DNA of 64,000 bases. It comes from Casuarius casuarius. Its lineage: Eukaryota; Chordata; Aves; Casuariiformes; Casuariidae. Below, in pieces: positions 25,789 through 37,574 of the stretch. The stretch lies in the NCBI GenBank assembly GCA_003342895.1, contig PTFA01000230.1, positions 744,001 to 808,000 on the forward strand. The letters run 5' to 3'. How positions within the stretch are numbered: the stretch's first letter is position 1; each line of letters starts with the position of its first letter. The position numbers and the translations under genes were made by a program. Below the pieces are notes generated by a model. The model saw nothing but the letters and a program-made list of their open reading frames with translations. It made no database searches and was not told the origin of the DNA.

Positions 25789-28700
25789 TATTTACTCTTT
25801 CGGGATTCTTAATGTAGATTTCTTCTTTTTTTTCTCAAATAATGTGTTTTTCCTCTCAGAGGAAAATATTTTCATCTTGAACCTGTTCTAATTTTTTACC
25901 TTTTCTAGTAGTAATATAACTTTCTTTGCTTTGCAAACATCGCTCTTCTGAATGGAAGCAGCTGCAATGTCATGAGCACTCAGTGTCTCCTGTTAGTGAG
26001 TAGAAAGGACAACACTAAAGGAAAGCTTTGTAAAGAGACGTTGGATTCTTTATGTTCAACTGTTAAGGAAGAAGCATATCAAAATGCATTCAAACTGGTG
26101 AAATCTGATAGATACTTAAATGGTATTCAGGGAGGCTTTTTCGTGAATGGAGGTTCTCTGAGCTGCACTGTGATCCTGCCCTGACACCATGATTATTGGT
26201 GATCTGAGAAAACAGGACAGATTACTTTCCAGGGGAGAGGAGGAGGCATGTGTCCTGTGCTTCACAGACACCACCTCTCTTGCCATAGGTTTTCAGAGAG
26301 TGTTGAGCTGATGAAAAGCCTCTCAGCCTTGTTGTGATGATAGATATTGGCCTCAGTTACGAACTTCAGTGTCTTTCAAATACGAACTGTAACAGTGTAG
26401 TAAGGTGCTTGCTTATTGGGTGTATACCTTTCCTTTTTGATTAACTAAACAAAAAGGGTTTTATAACAGGAAAAAGAATATAGGAATACACTGATTATGC
26501 ATGCTCCCATATTTCTGCTGTCACTGGCTCCTTGGGAGTGTCAGAGGGCCTGGCAGCACATCTGTGTGGTTTCTCTGGCAAGAATCTCCCTGCTGCGTCC
26601 GCCTTGCCTTATAACATTGTCAGAAACAAGTACTAGTGCAACAGTCATTACTTAGCTGAACTCCCATTGTGGTAAGGAGCATGGGACCGTGCCCAACGGT
26701 TTTATGTTGGCATCCAGGCAGAATCAGCTTATGCTTCACTCTGATCACAAGACTTACTCTGCTGCTACTTGAACTTCGTTAGTATTTTTCAGCCTTGTGT
26801 GCTGTGCCCATATTGTGTACAGAACACGGGTAAGGAGATTTTTTTTTTTTGCTTTGTCATGTGTTATATGTATGTGTCACTGTCTCTTTATATAATCTCC
26901 TTATGTAACACACTCATGCTTACACCCAGTACCCACCTATGCTTTTAACAATTGCAGAAGTCAATCAGATGTGGGTGACTCAGCCAGCGTAGCACCTCTT
27001 CTTCCTTCTCTGCCCTTCCAGAAGTAAACAAGTAGATAAACTAGAAGTCAATTTGGGTTCAGAGCTCTCAGCCAATGTCCTCGGTCTCACTTTTCTAAGG
27101 CACCATCAATTGTGGTCATTTCTGTAGCAGCTTCAGAAACCACAGCCCATCAGCTGTGTTGTGTCAGGAAGGGCCGGGACATGGCATCTGGAAGTGCTTC
27201 ACATCCAGGCAGGCAGGAAGTGTGTGGGCATGACATCTCCCCACATCGCACAGTGCAGAAGATGCAGAGCAGCTTTATTCCACGCCAGTACCATTGAGTT
27301 GGGACAATGCAGAGAGGGAGGTGATACAGTAGTCCTGTCTTTTGTGGCACAAAGGAAATAGTCCCTCATGATGCATGCAGGAACAGCAGTCACGCCAGGC
27401 CTTTGTGCTCGCCATATGGGGAGAAGGTTCTCCTTGCTGCCACATCCATGTAAAGGCTCATCATGCTTTGGCCCAAACTGCTCAATTCTTCTTTTCAAGG
27501 GTGACCCCAGCAGCTAGGTTTGGGATCACTAGAGGGTACCACATCCACCCCACTGAATTCTTCTGCCCATTTCTAGACAATAGAGTATGGAATACTGTAA
27601 AGACACAATTTCTATAAATGGTGATAATGTACTCTTGGGTCTCTCTGGGTGGTAATGTTTTCTGACTTAGTCAGAAATTGCTCCCTAATTGTTGACAGCC
27701 TTGAGGTAACCCATGCCCTCCACAAGTGATAAGTAAGTAGAGCTAGACATTCACCAGTCTCTGCTTCTTTGTCTTTGAAACACATGGACAATGCACCCTG
27801 CATAAGGCTACAGCTATCTGCTACATCTCCTAAAGTAAACATTACTGATTTGGTTTGATTTTTTTGTGTGTGGCAAATACAAAGAAGTCAGAAGTTCTTT
27901 GCATAATACTTAGAAATATGTATGAAAGCTTTTTTTGACATTATAGGAGTTGGAATAAAAGTGCTCTATAGCAGTAGAGGGTAAGAGGAATATTTTCCAT
28001 TTATCACATTGTGTGTCTTTGTTCAGCCATCTCTGTTTAGGGTCTGGCATCAGATAAGACATAGGACAAGGCTTTACTGATTCTTTTGAAAAATCAACTT
28101 TTATTTCTAGAGCAGAAATCATTGGTCGTACTTTAAAGTCTCTGAAAGTTGCATTTGTATCTCCTTTTTCTCTTAAATAGACAGATACCTGATTAAAGAC
28201 CCATTTTAACAATATACAGTGCTGGAGTGGGCAGTGAAAGGAAAGAATCAAATAAATAGAGTTAAACATAACCTCGACTAACATGTCTTTGTTATCCATG
28301 GATGACAGCCCAGTTAATAAATGTTTTCTCACTGGGATGCTGGACTGGAAGTTAATGGTGAAACACAGCTACAACATAGTCCAGATGCTCAAGACAAGCA
28401 CACATATCACAACCATAATAAAAGTGGCATGCACAGAATGAGTCTATATGGGGGTTATGTTAATCCAGTTTGGGTTTTCCTCTTCACTAGCCCAGGTGTG
28501 AACAGCTAAGTAAGCTAAGAATTTGGGGCAGGGAGAAGACTTGTTCATGTTTTGGATATGTTGCTTGAAATTGGTGCTTACTACTGGCAGGGGTTTATAC
28601 TTAGAAAAAGCAAGAGGGAAAGATGAAAGAGAAAAGATTTTGGCAGAAGCTGTAGTTCAGGCATGCAGAATAGATATCCTAGTCCACATAATCATAAAAG

Positions 28701-30594
28701 TGTGTCCGTTTGCTAGAGTTGCTACATATCTCTCTCTGTCTTTAAATGTAAATGACATAGTATTGCCTTTAGACTTTGTGAGTCACTAGAGCAGAGCCAA
28801 AAAGAGTTCAAATATGAAAAATATGTTTTGTTACATTTGCAATTAAAGGAACAGTCTTCTTTTAAGAGAGCCAAAGTCTGAATTGTTTCCATAATAGATT
28901 TCTGCTCCTTTTCAGCATTTGCCCACATTTTGTTAACTGAATCAAGGTAAGAATTAAGGAAAGGATGGCAGAAATGAGCAGAAGTTCTTGACTTGCTGTC
29001 AGCCCATCCAGAAAAGCCTTTACAAAGAGATAGGAGATTTAAGAATATACGATTCTTAACCTAAGTACGATTCTCCTTTCCTGCACCACAAAAATTCCTA
29101 AAATATATGACGTTGTGATGGTTAAAAGATGGCCAAGAGCCAAAGCTGGGCAGTGTTTTTATCACAGTTCAGCCATGTCATGGGTCGTGTGGTTCAGCAT
29201 GTGAACAGGAAGGTGAGAATGGGTGAACTTTTGCCTCAGTCGTGCAGTCCATCAGAGAACAAATGGACCAAATCACTCTGCAGCTGTATGAGGAGGTGAA
29301 CGGCTGAATACCTCTCACACAGAGGCCTTTGTGTTCTGGACATGATCTAGCATTATGATGGGACACACTAGGCTGAGGCTTTGTAGCAATTACTAACCCA
29401 TTATCACGCTAGAACATGAGATCATTTATCTTCTAATTCAGAGTGTCACCTGTTCTTCATTTACTAGTCAATAACCATTAATTACTTTCAGTGGAAATTT
29501 AAACAAAGCTTTTCCTCTCTGTTAAAACCAGTAAGCCATTCAGTAATGACAAATAAACCTGAAGCTGTATCTCCCCCTTTCCTCTCACTCTCAGCCTGGA
29601 GTCTGGTACAATATGAACTCTTAAAGGAAATGCCTAGAAATTGATAGGTCAAGGGCCCTTAATAGTCTGATGGGGGGCAGAAAAAGGCACATTCCTAGCA
29701 CTTACTGTAAGGAAAGCATATAGCTGCTACTAGTACACAGATTTCTGATTGGTTACACAGGCTGTACCTGCGGAAATGAATATTTGAATGCAGAGTTTGT
29801 TCAAAATTTGTCTGTCCTCTGGCTTGCATTGAATTTTTTTACAGACCATTCATGCAGACCCATTCAAAGTAACCATATTTGGTTGCCTTCCTCAAAGTGA
29901 AACAGAACTATCAATTACTTTGTTTGTAATTAGTAGCATGTCCATTTTTTCATACCTGATTTGACTGGGATAATTGTAAATACCAACAATTGTGAATGCC
30001 AGAAAAAATAAAAGAACCAACAGTGAGAGATTCTCAAGTAATCATTAATCTAAACATTCTTTCCTGGTAGGAGTTGAGGCAAAAATTGCTTTTAGCAACT
30101 GTATCTGTGTTTTTTGATTGCTAAGTTGACCCTGTAGAAATTTATTACAGTTTAAGCAGTACTTCTAGGAAGGTGGTTGCTTGCTCTTTGAAATGGTAGA
30201 AAAGAGGTGATAAATCCAAATGCATAAAAGCTGGTGGGATGGATTGTCAAGGGTTGTTTTTTTGTTCCTTGTATTTTGTTGATGACTCCTTCATTGCAGT
30301 GCATATTTTAGAATAGCAGTCAAGGAAGTTCCAAATTTTATGTTAATACACAAAATTAATGTATAAATATTTGAAGTACTCACTGGATTGCTTAATATCT
30401 CACCATAAGAGCCTGTGCTAAAATTGTGTCCAATGAATTACAATATTGAGGTGTTTAAAAGTGGAAGGATGCCAAAAAGCCTCATAAGTCTGATCTTGCT
30501 TTTACTTAAACATATTAATGCTACTTTACAAAAATGTGAAGTAGATGATAGCAGGTCCTTATGATAACATAGCATTTTAGGTCAGCCTATGTGG

Positions 30595-30595
<1 letters not shown>

Positions 30596-30627
<32 letters not shown>

Positions 30628-30628
30628 N
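30596..30628 (+). repeat. Poly-T tract ending in an unresolved base
   Basis: There are 32 consecutive T and then an N at 30628, the only ambiguous base I noticed in the window. The run may be the reversed poly-A tail of a retroelement or a slippage tract. The N marks an assembly weak point, so the true length is unknown. Confidence 0.9.
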
Positions 30629-30696
30629 CCAGTAAATGAGATTTGGCTGTTACACCTCTGTCAAGCTTGCTGTGTGCATTTCAAACAAAGTACTAC

Positions 30697-30823
30697 AGGC
30701 CAGACCCTGAATTCATTATGCACAGAAAACACCCACTAAAGTCAGGAGGAGAACTGCTATAAATTTTGACTGTGAATGACCAACTGTCTAATCCTGAAAA
30801 TCCTTATTCACTTAAGTAGGGCC
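30697..30823. repeat. Decayed sauropsid interspersed repeat
   Basis: 'Caggccagaccctgaattcattatgcac' and 'cactaaagtcaggaggagaac', then 'taatcctgaaaatccttattcacttaagtaggg', parallel the turtle/crocodilian motifs 'caggccagatcctcagctggtgtaaat', 'cattgaagtcaatggagc' and 'gatcctgcaaacccttactcacgtgagtagtcc'. Two related modules in order raise confidence. Confidence 0.5.
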
Positions 30824-31804
30824 TTCTCATAGAAGGCAGCTTGTTGTTTTCAGATGGGCTACTTAATATAAGCTGAAGGTCTATGAAATCTGTGACTAGA
30901 CTAGGAGAAGCACACCTACCAATTACTTATTTTGAAAATGCCTTTTACCTTTCTGTGAAGTTGCTGCTACTGTGAATCATACAAGTTTGTCCAGTCATGA
31001 AGAAGCAGGAATTGGTGATTTAGCATGACCTCTCAAATCAGCAGGGAAACCCCAATGTTCCAAGAAAGCTAAGATGAGAGAGGGAAGTTAAGACATCTCC
31101 TCCACACAAGAGGAGTTTCATCAGCCAGTCCGGTATTTCTGCGTCATTGGCATGCTCAACCCTGGAAAGGAAAAATAAAGTTGCTGCCATTGTCCTGCCC
31201 AGCAGGTCATATCCCTAAAGCACAATTAATGTCAAGGACTTACACAGCAGTTGCCCAAAACTCAGCCTTCCATGCACGTTCAAGATGCAAAAAGGTTCAG
31301 AAGGAACATGTTAATAAAATCTTGTCAAAACTTTGGAAGATGCATAAAATAATAACTAGGAAGAAAAATGACTTGCAGATAGAACCGTTTAAGTGGAATG
31401 TATCTCCTTGCTACGCTGGACACTGATTTATTAAGAAGAGGGGGGAGAAAAAGTTGAACATTTCAGGTGGTATTTACCAAGAGAAACTGAGCTGTCCCAA
31501 AGCTTTTATTAATCTGATTTGCAGAGTATCCGCTACTATCAAGGGACCTACTAAAGTTGTTTTCTTTAAAGCTGATGTGAAGAGGTCAATGCAAATAACA
31601 TTGTGGATTACACTGGGAGAAGGTGGCAGTTCTTTTTAGCATATGGAGAGAAAGTTGAATTATTTTGTTTTCCTTTTCTGATTATTTATTAAATAAGGAT
31701 CATGCCATACAGGTATTGCCCTCTTCCTTTCCAAAGGAAATGAAGTTTTTGCATCATTTTGATTGATCTAAAGCAATAATTGTTTTGTCCACTCACAGTT
31801 CCTA

Positions 31805-31930
31805 GGCAGTAGAGCAGTCTAGTGGCTAGAGCAGTGGTTTGCACATCAGAAGACTGAAATTCTTTTTTACTGAAATGTACCTGCCGCGGTACCTCAGACA
31901 CGTTCTTTGCCTCTTTTCCCATCTGCTTTC
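31805..31930 (+). repeat. tRNA-headed CORE-SINE/MIR copy, plus orientation
   Basis: 'Gcagtctagtggctagagcagtgg' looks like the A-box region of a tRNA-derived SINE head. It is followed by 'atcagaagactgaaattct' in place of the B-box/text region and 'cgttctttgcctcttttcccatctg' in place of 'cttctctgtgcctcagtttccccatctg'. The middle is badly decayed. Confidence 0.6.
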
Positions 31931-32782
31931 CTGCTGATTGAGCCAGCTCGCCCTCTGGGATGGTGCTCATCCATCATTCTGTGTTTGTGGGAGGGGACTC
32001 CGAAAGGCAGTGCTTTGGGAAGTAAACAGGCTCCCCTGAAATGCAGAAATGCTGATAAGCTCATGGAGTCATGCTTCCAAACCAATTGTGATTTTCGTCA
32101 CCGTGCAAATAGTTTTCTGGAGAAGAAATGCTAATGGTTGTCTCACTTTTCTATCAGTGTTTCTCTCTGCCTGTGTCAAAAAGAAAAGGTTTGTGTTTCT
32201 GTTACTGTATCAAAAGAGAAAGTTTCTACTAGAGGGCTTTGTTGTGTGGTATTCAGCACATACTCAGGAAAAACAGTCAAATACACCGTTGACTGTTCTT
32301 AGTTACTTATTTTATTACTTATTCTTAATTAATATCTCAGTTTAGCCAAAACAAACATGACAGAAGTAAGCGTCAAAAGAACCCATATTTTCTCATAGTG
32401 TCAAAGTGTTTGGAATTTTTCTATGACAAATAGTCAAGAGCACTTTGGATGGAAGGATTGTAATATTCTGTTCTCTTCTCCATATCTTTGTCAAGACATG
32501 TAATTTTTTAAGTGAATCCATACTCTTGAGAAGTAAGCCAAATCTCAGCATTCAAAAGTAAACGTATTAAAGGCTCTTCTACAGAAAGCCCTCCTATGAA
32601 ACAAATTGAAAGTCAAGTATAGCAATGTTTTCTGTAATAAGAAATAATTGAACGCTTTTCAGAGTTGCACTGCACTGGTTAATAGCCATCACAATAGGAA
32701 AGTGCTAATTTCCCTAGCTTGATGTGTTTGTAGTTATCTCCAAATCAAAAATGCAGTAATATAATATGTACCAAAGAGACCA

Positions 32783-32824
32783 CTTACATATGCACTGAAT
32801 CTGGCTTTATTTGTCTTTCCACAG
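32783..32824 (+). other. GMDS: 3' splice site of exon A with branch-point candidates
   Basis: A pyrimidine-rich tract (CTTTATTTGTCTTTCC) leads to CACAG, with the AG at 32823-32824. Two branch-like motifs precede it: CTTAC with its A at 32786, 39 bases from the exon, and CTGAA with its A at 32798, 27 bases from the exon. Both distances are typical. Which is used cannot be told from the sequence. Confidence 0.85.
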
Positions 32825-32943
32825 GCTATGTGGCTGATGTTGCAAACGGATGAGCCAGAAGACTTTGTCATAGCCACTGGGGAGGTCCATAGCGTCCGTG
32901 AATTTGTGGAGAAGTCGTTTAGGCACATTGGGAAAACCATTGT
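32825..32943 (+). CDS. GMDS: GMDS exon A (antepenultimate segment of the protein; partial CDS)
   Basis: This internal exon of GDP-mannose 4,6-dehydratase encodes 39 codons plus the first two bases of a valine codon (119 bases). The enzyme is cytosolic and NADP-dependent. It makes GDP-4-keto-6-deoxymannose, the entry step to GDP-L-fucose and hence to fucosylated glycans and Notch O-fucose. The translation starts [14 protein letters not shown] and continues with [16 protein letters not shown], which matches the family almost residue for residue. By recalled human numbering it covers about residues 258-296. The segment belongs to the C-terminal substrate-binding part of the extended SDR fold; the N-terminal nucleotide-binding glycine motif and the catalytic YxxxK lie in exons outside the window. 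It begins in phase 0 and ends in phase 2. An in-frame TAA overlaps the donor, so reading into the intron would stop at once. Relative to the human protein as I recall it, there are a few substitutions (LQT for LQN, SFR for SFL). Confidence 0.96.
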
Positions 32944-32949
32944 GTAAGT
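32942..32949 (+). other. GMDS: 5' splice site of exon A
   Basis: The donor is GT|GTAAGT with the intron starting at 32944. A second GT two bases earlier (32942) is a weaker match and would break the frame with exon B, whereas the downstream GT leaves a split GT|G valine codon that exon B completes. Retention of the intron gives an immediate TAA at 32945-32947. Confidence 0.9.
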
Positions 32950-35465
32950 ATGAATGTGAGATAGTAGCCACAGGTCGAAGGTTATAAACCTGCTGCGCCT
33001 GCTGTTACAGAGCATTGTTTCTCTACATTCTTACTTTTTTCTCCTTGCTTTCTAATTTTGTAACATGAGGCCTTCTGGACATAAATGACTGCGACAGAGG
33101 GTAAGTCCACTGTTGTTCTCCACGCTATAAGAAAAAAAAAGTAGGAGGGTAGATCTTAGTTGTTTTTGCTTCCAAGTCTTCACTCTCTGTTCTCCCATTC
33201 ACTCCCTGTCCTGTGAGACAGATGCCCCTTCAAAGATATTAGTATTAAGCTGCTGTTCATCAGCCTGCTGCAATAGGGGTTTCATGCCCGTATCTCCATC
33301 TTTCTAGTCCCCAAATCGAGGATATTCCCTCAGTTTCACTCCCATCCTTTGCTATCCAAAGAGATGACACCTGCCAATCCTGTTCTTTTCCACATGACAG
33401 CCCATCAGCCACACCACAAGGATTATGTAGCAGCTCACTCTACATTCCTATTAGCTCTTGTCCTACCAAGCCATAAAAATGTTGAGCAGTGGGTGCAGAA
33501 TGTTTACAATGCATATTCCACATAGTTTGATTGAAAATACAAAATTCCTTCTCAAGGCCATATAATAAAACCAGGATGGCTTGGTGAGCGCTTTCTGTAA
33601 TTTATATTTTTATTGTTTATTATTTTTTCAATTTTCCTCCTTCTGTATCTTCTCTGGGCCCCATGCATCAACATACCAATCTCAGCTGGAAAAGGGAGAG
33701 GAAAGCCACAGGCTCTTCCATGACGCTAGCGCCAGGGCTCTTCCTCAGGCCATCAAAGTCACTTGTGCAGCTGGTGAACTTTTGACAGGGCCAATAAGTT
33801 TTACTTGGGAACAAAAACTTGACAAATTCAATAAATATGCAGAAGTGCACAGATATATAGAACATTATTCGAACAGCCAGTGGGTGGCTGGGGAGGTAAT
33901 AATATTTTCTCCTCAATGAGTTTTAGTCTGGCTTCAATTTTTGGTATCAACTTTCAGAAAAAAAATTCTGATAGAGGGAGGGAGAGACTGTATAAAGAGA
34001 ATTTCTAGCCCAAAAGCTCAGTTCTGGGAATACGTTTCTCTCCATATTTTTGGCATCTCTTGACACTGCGATGCCTCTGATCACACATTGCTCAATATGC
34101 CTTAACAGCAGTGAGGTTTGACAGGGTAAAGGGGCAGGGGGTAGTGGGAGCTCTATTAATTGCATTCTCTTTCTTTTTTCTTCTCTTTTTCTGTACTTTT
34201 GCTTCTCATCTTTACAAGCTACTTCTCACTAATAAGCATTGATATGAACTGAATAATGACTCTGTTACAATGATGGTGAAATAGAATTATATGTTGTAGG
34301 TGTGCTTGTTCTGTACAAATCAGACTTCTTCTGATATCGAGAACTTTTTTTTTTTGCCCTGTCCAGTGTTGCTTTGCAATAGCAAAAATGACTATTTGGT
34401 GAACAGCATTTTTTTTTAATTTGGTTACCTAAAATTAGAAGTTGAAATGTATAGGTCAGTACCTACACAAATGTGATTTGCAGATGTTCTCATTATTCAT
34501 AGTTTCATTTGATGTCAGTAAATTTATCCACTAGTTTAAAATTAAGCTCCTTGCTTTGTTATTAGCCTAAGAAGTCTCCATTTCCCAAGACTGATAAATA
34601 AGCATGTATTTTCCAGAAAGCAAAATGAACCCTCTAGAAAACCAAGAGGAAAGAACAAGGATTATTCAGAAGCAAGTGAAAGTACTTTTATGAATAGCTT
34701 CTGTTATAGAGAAGATAGGAAAGACTTATTTTAGATTTGATTGGTCCTAATACACAGGATTTTGTGTCCCATTTGTTGATTTTTTACTCACATATGACAG
34801 AATGGTTTCATATAATGGACTGTGTATCGCTTAGGTTGGTGATTATTGCGTTCCATGTTTAGATTAAGTCACTTAGTTGCAGGTTTTACTCTTGGTGAAA
34901 TTTTAACAGTATTATTTCAATGATGATATAGGGCAGCTATTTTATGTGCACAAAGGCATATTTATTTTTTTTAATTAATCAATAAAAGTAATTTTCAACA
35001 TGGTATAATTGTCTATATCACATCCACTGCCATGGATTTTTAGGAGCCTAAGTGTCTAGCTCACATTTAGAAACAGGGTTTGAGTTGCTAATCTCCTTGG
35101 TTCTTTTGAAATCTTTCTTTGCTTTATGTGATACATAAGCTACATCCTTAAGCCAATTATGGGTGATACATAAATACCTGTATGTATGGGTACTGAGGTG
35201 ACACTTTAGGTGCTGGTGACAATTTTGCTGCCGACGATTTTGAGAGGAATGCAATTCTGATAATTTTAGAAATAATCTAGCCAAACTGCTTCCCTCTGCT
35301 CCCTGGGTGGGGTTAGCGTAGAAACTGATCCTCTGCTCACCCTGGAGCCATCGCTCATCTTTCAAACTGCACGAGGTTTAGAACTTTTTTGAGGATCAGG
35401 AAAGTTGTGTTAAGAGTCTCCATAATTTTTCTAGGCGTCAGCCTGGCCTGTGCTTTTCCAGAAAA

Positions 35466-35513
35466 AACACACACACTCTCTCTCTCTCTCTCTCTTCCCC
35501 CCCTGCCCATCTC
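35466..35513 (+). repeat. (CA)n(CT)n compound microsatellite with C run
   Basis: CA repeats pass into about ten CT units, followed by a run of C. The block is all pyrimidine on the plus strand over most of its length, so it is a triplex-type (H-DNA) candidate by composition. Confidence 0.9.
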
Positions 35514-37402
35514 TGTCATCTTGGCTGGATGGCTGGTAACCTCTCACATTCTTTGAAACCCCCCAGGGCTTTCTACTCCCACCTCCTTCAGTTTGAATAT
35601 ATCTTCTTCAGGGAGTAGCCTGGCAGCAAGATCCTCCCCTTCAGTGTTGCAGGACCCCACTGGTGAGTCCCATTGATCTGCTGCTTGAAAATTTATGAGG
35701 CGCCTAAGAACCGGTACACCAAAATGGATCGCTAAATGGGATCCTGCAAGGAAGGCTGTTTTCTTCCTTTCTCCCTGAAAGCTCAGTTGCTTTTTTTTCC
35801 AGGTATTATGAAATTTCAGTCCCAAAAGCTTCTCTGGGAAATTTCCAGGTGCCCTTTCCAGTGCTCTAAGTGCCAGCACAGCTTCCCCGTACTGCTGTGC
35901 GGTGCACCTTTCAAAATCGGTGGCAGGGTGGAGGAGATGCCCAGAAGGGGATGCAGTGGCAATTGCAAGGGCTCGTAGCACCCCTGGGAACGCAGGGCAA
36001 ATGTGCAGTGGTGCTTCACCATCCCCGATTTGTGCTTTGGCAGGGAAAATTGCAAAGGGGACAAAGTCTCAGCCGTCACATCTTGATATTGCAGTAGAGA
36101 ACAGGCAAAAAAGCGATCCTTACTGCCTTGCAACAAACTAAAAGTATAATTTTTAACAGTCTTTTGTCTTCCTAAGACATCCCGTTAACTATACAGCTTA
36201 ACCTATAAGGTCTTTCCAAAAAAAAACATACTACTCTGTTATAGCCAGTCATTACCACATGTTGGGAGTGTATTTTCTAGCCAAAATATGAGAGACAAAC
36301 TTTAATACGCTTTAGTAAATAATGACATGTACAGCTGCAATAAGCCTGATGTATTCTCTCTCTGAAATTGACTGTAAAGTGTATGCAGAAGTTTATCTAT
36401 GTTGTATTTTTTTAGTTTAACTCTTTTTTTTACAAGGGAGAAATTTGAAACTAAATTTATATAATCCTCTGAATCATTCAAATTCAATCCTTTGTACTAA
36501 CAGGAAAGCCTCTAAGCTACAAATATTTTCCCCCGGTAAGTATTACACTTTTTTTCTTTTACTTTCCCTTCTACTTACTACTAATTAAGTAATATTTGGG
36601 GGAAACACTTCCCACCTATAATTTGAACTACAGCAGGATAAACGAAACAGGCAAACGCTTGTCTTGACTAATTTTCTGTCATTAATCTTATTAAATTAGA
36701 ACAGGATTGCAAAGATAGCCTGAAACCACTACAGCACTCAGAGTTCTTTGCAGACTGCTACAAAGACTGCTGTCTGCAAATGGAGGAAAAAAAGAAAAAA
36801 GAAAAAAAACCTGTTCCAGCAGTGGAAAGATTTATTGTATTTTTTATTAATATAAAAATGCATGCACATTTGTTACAGAAATATTCATTGCTTCCAGGAT
36901 CAGAATTAATTCAAGAAAAATGAGTATTTTACTGTAGTCATTTGGCTTTGCAGTGCAAAGGTTTTTTTTTATTTGGCTTTGTGTTTTCTTTCTATTTAAA
37001 ATGAAAGATTGGGATACAGAAACACACGGGAGATGTGAAGGATTGCTGTAAACACTAAGCCGATGAGACTTTGGTGATGGTGGCATGGGGAGGGGGGAGA
37101 GGAGCCATCCAAAGTCTTCACCAGCAGCCACTGGTTTCAAGTCTGGCTTCTGCCCACAAGAAATTGCTGCCTGGCCAGGGACCGTGTGTGGTGCTTAACA
37201 GCGCGGGAAAATCACAAGTTTGCAGATCAGGAAGAAGGGAACAGAACCTCTTACATAAATTAGGCACATTTTAAAGAGTGATAGTTGTAAAGAACCCAGC
37301 TACGTCAGTGGAGAAGCTTCTTTGGGTGAACTCACACAAGCAGCAGTGCTTCCTTAGGGCTGTACCACTTTTATTCTTGTTCTCACTGTAGAGTACACAT
37401 TT

Positions 37403-37412
37403 GGGGGGGGGG
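37403..37412 (+). repeat. G10 homopolymer
   Basis: Ten consecutive G after a TT. A short slippage tract. Confidence 0.9.
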
Positions 37413-37548
37413 AGGCATTTAGCTCACCTTGGCTAGAGGACTAGCTCTTCAAGCTGAACAGACTTTTTTACTTTCTTAGTGATATGAGTTTTTATCTGTT
37501 GGCAGACCTAATACAGAACTCACAGTAAGGTTTGAAGACTGTAACAAC

Positions 37549-37574
37549 TTAATTATCTGATTCCAGATAATTAA
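37549..37574. repeat. Perfect 11-bp hairpin, 4-base loop
   Basis: TTAATTATCTG (37549-37559) and CAGATAATTAA (37564-37574) are exact reverse complements around the loop ATTC. Each arm contains a TAATTA or ATAATTA core, so the element also gives two mirror-image homeodomain-type sites. Confidence 0.95.

Larger units (their letters stand above)
1..32824 (+). other. GMDS: GMDS intron, 3' part (upstream of exon A)
   Basis: This stretch runs from the window edge to the splice acceptor at 32823-32824. I read it as one intron because no segment in it resembles the upstream GMDS exons (for example none encodes the RDWGHAKDY-type segment that precedes exon A in the family). It also contains no long recognisable reading frame. 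It is AT-rich and carries decayed SINE-like repeats (6480-6560, 8575-8712, 13006-13112, 16650-16715, 21465-21615, 31805-31930), simple repeats, and the inverted repeats listed separately. Stretches between those entries hold nothing I can name. That it is a single intron is an inference: a very short exon could have been missed by eye. Confidence 0.8.
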
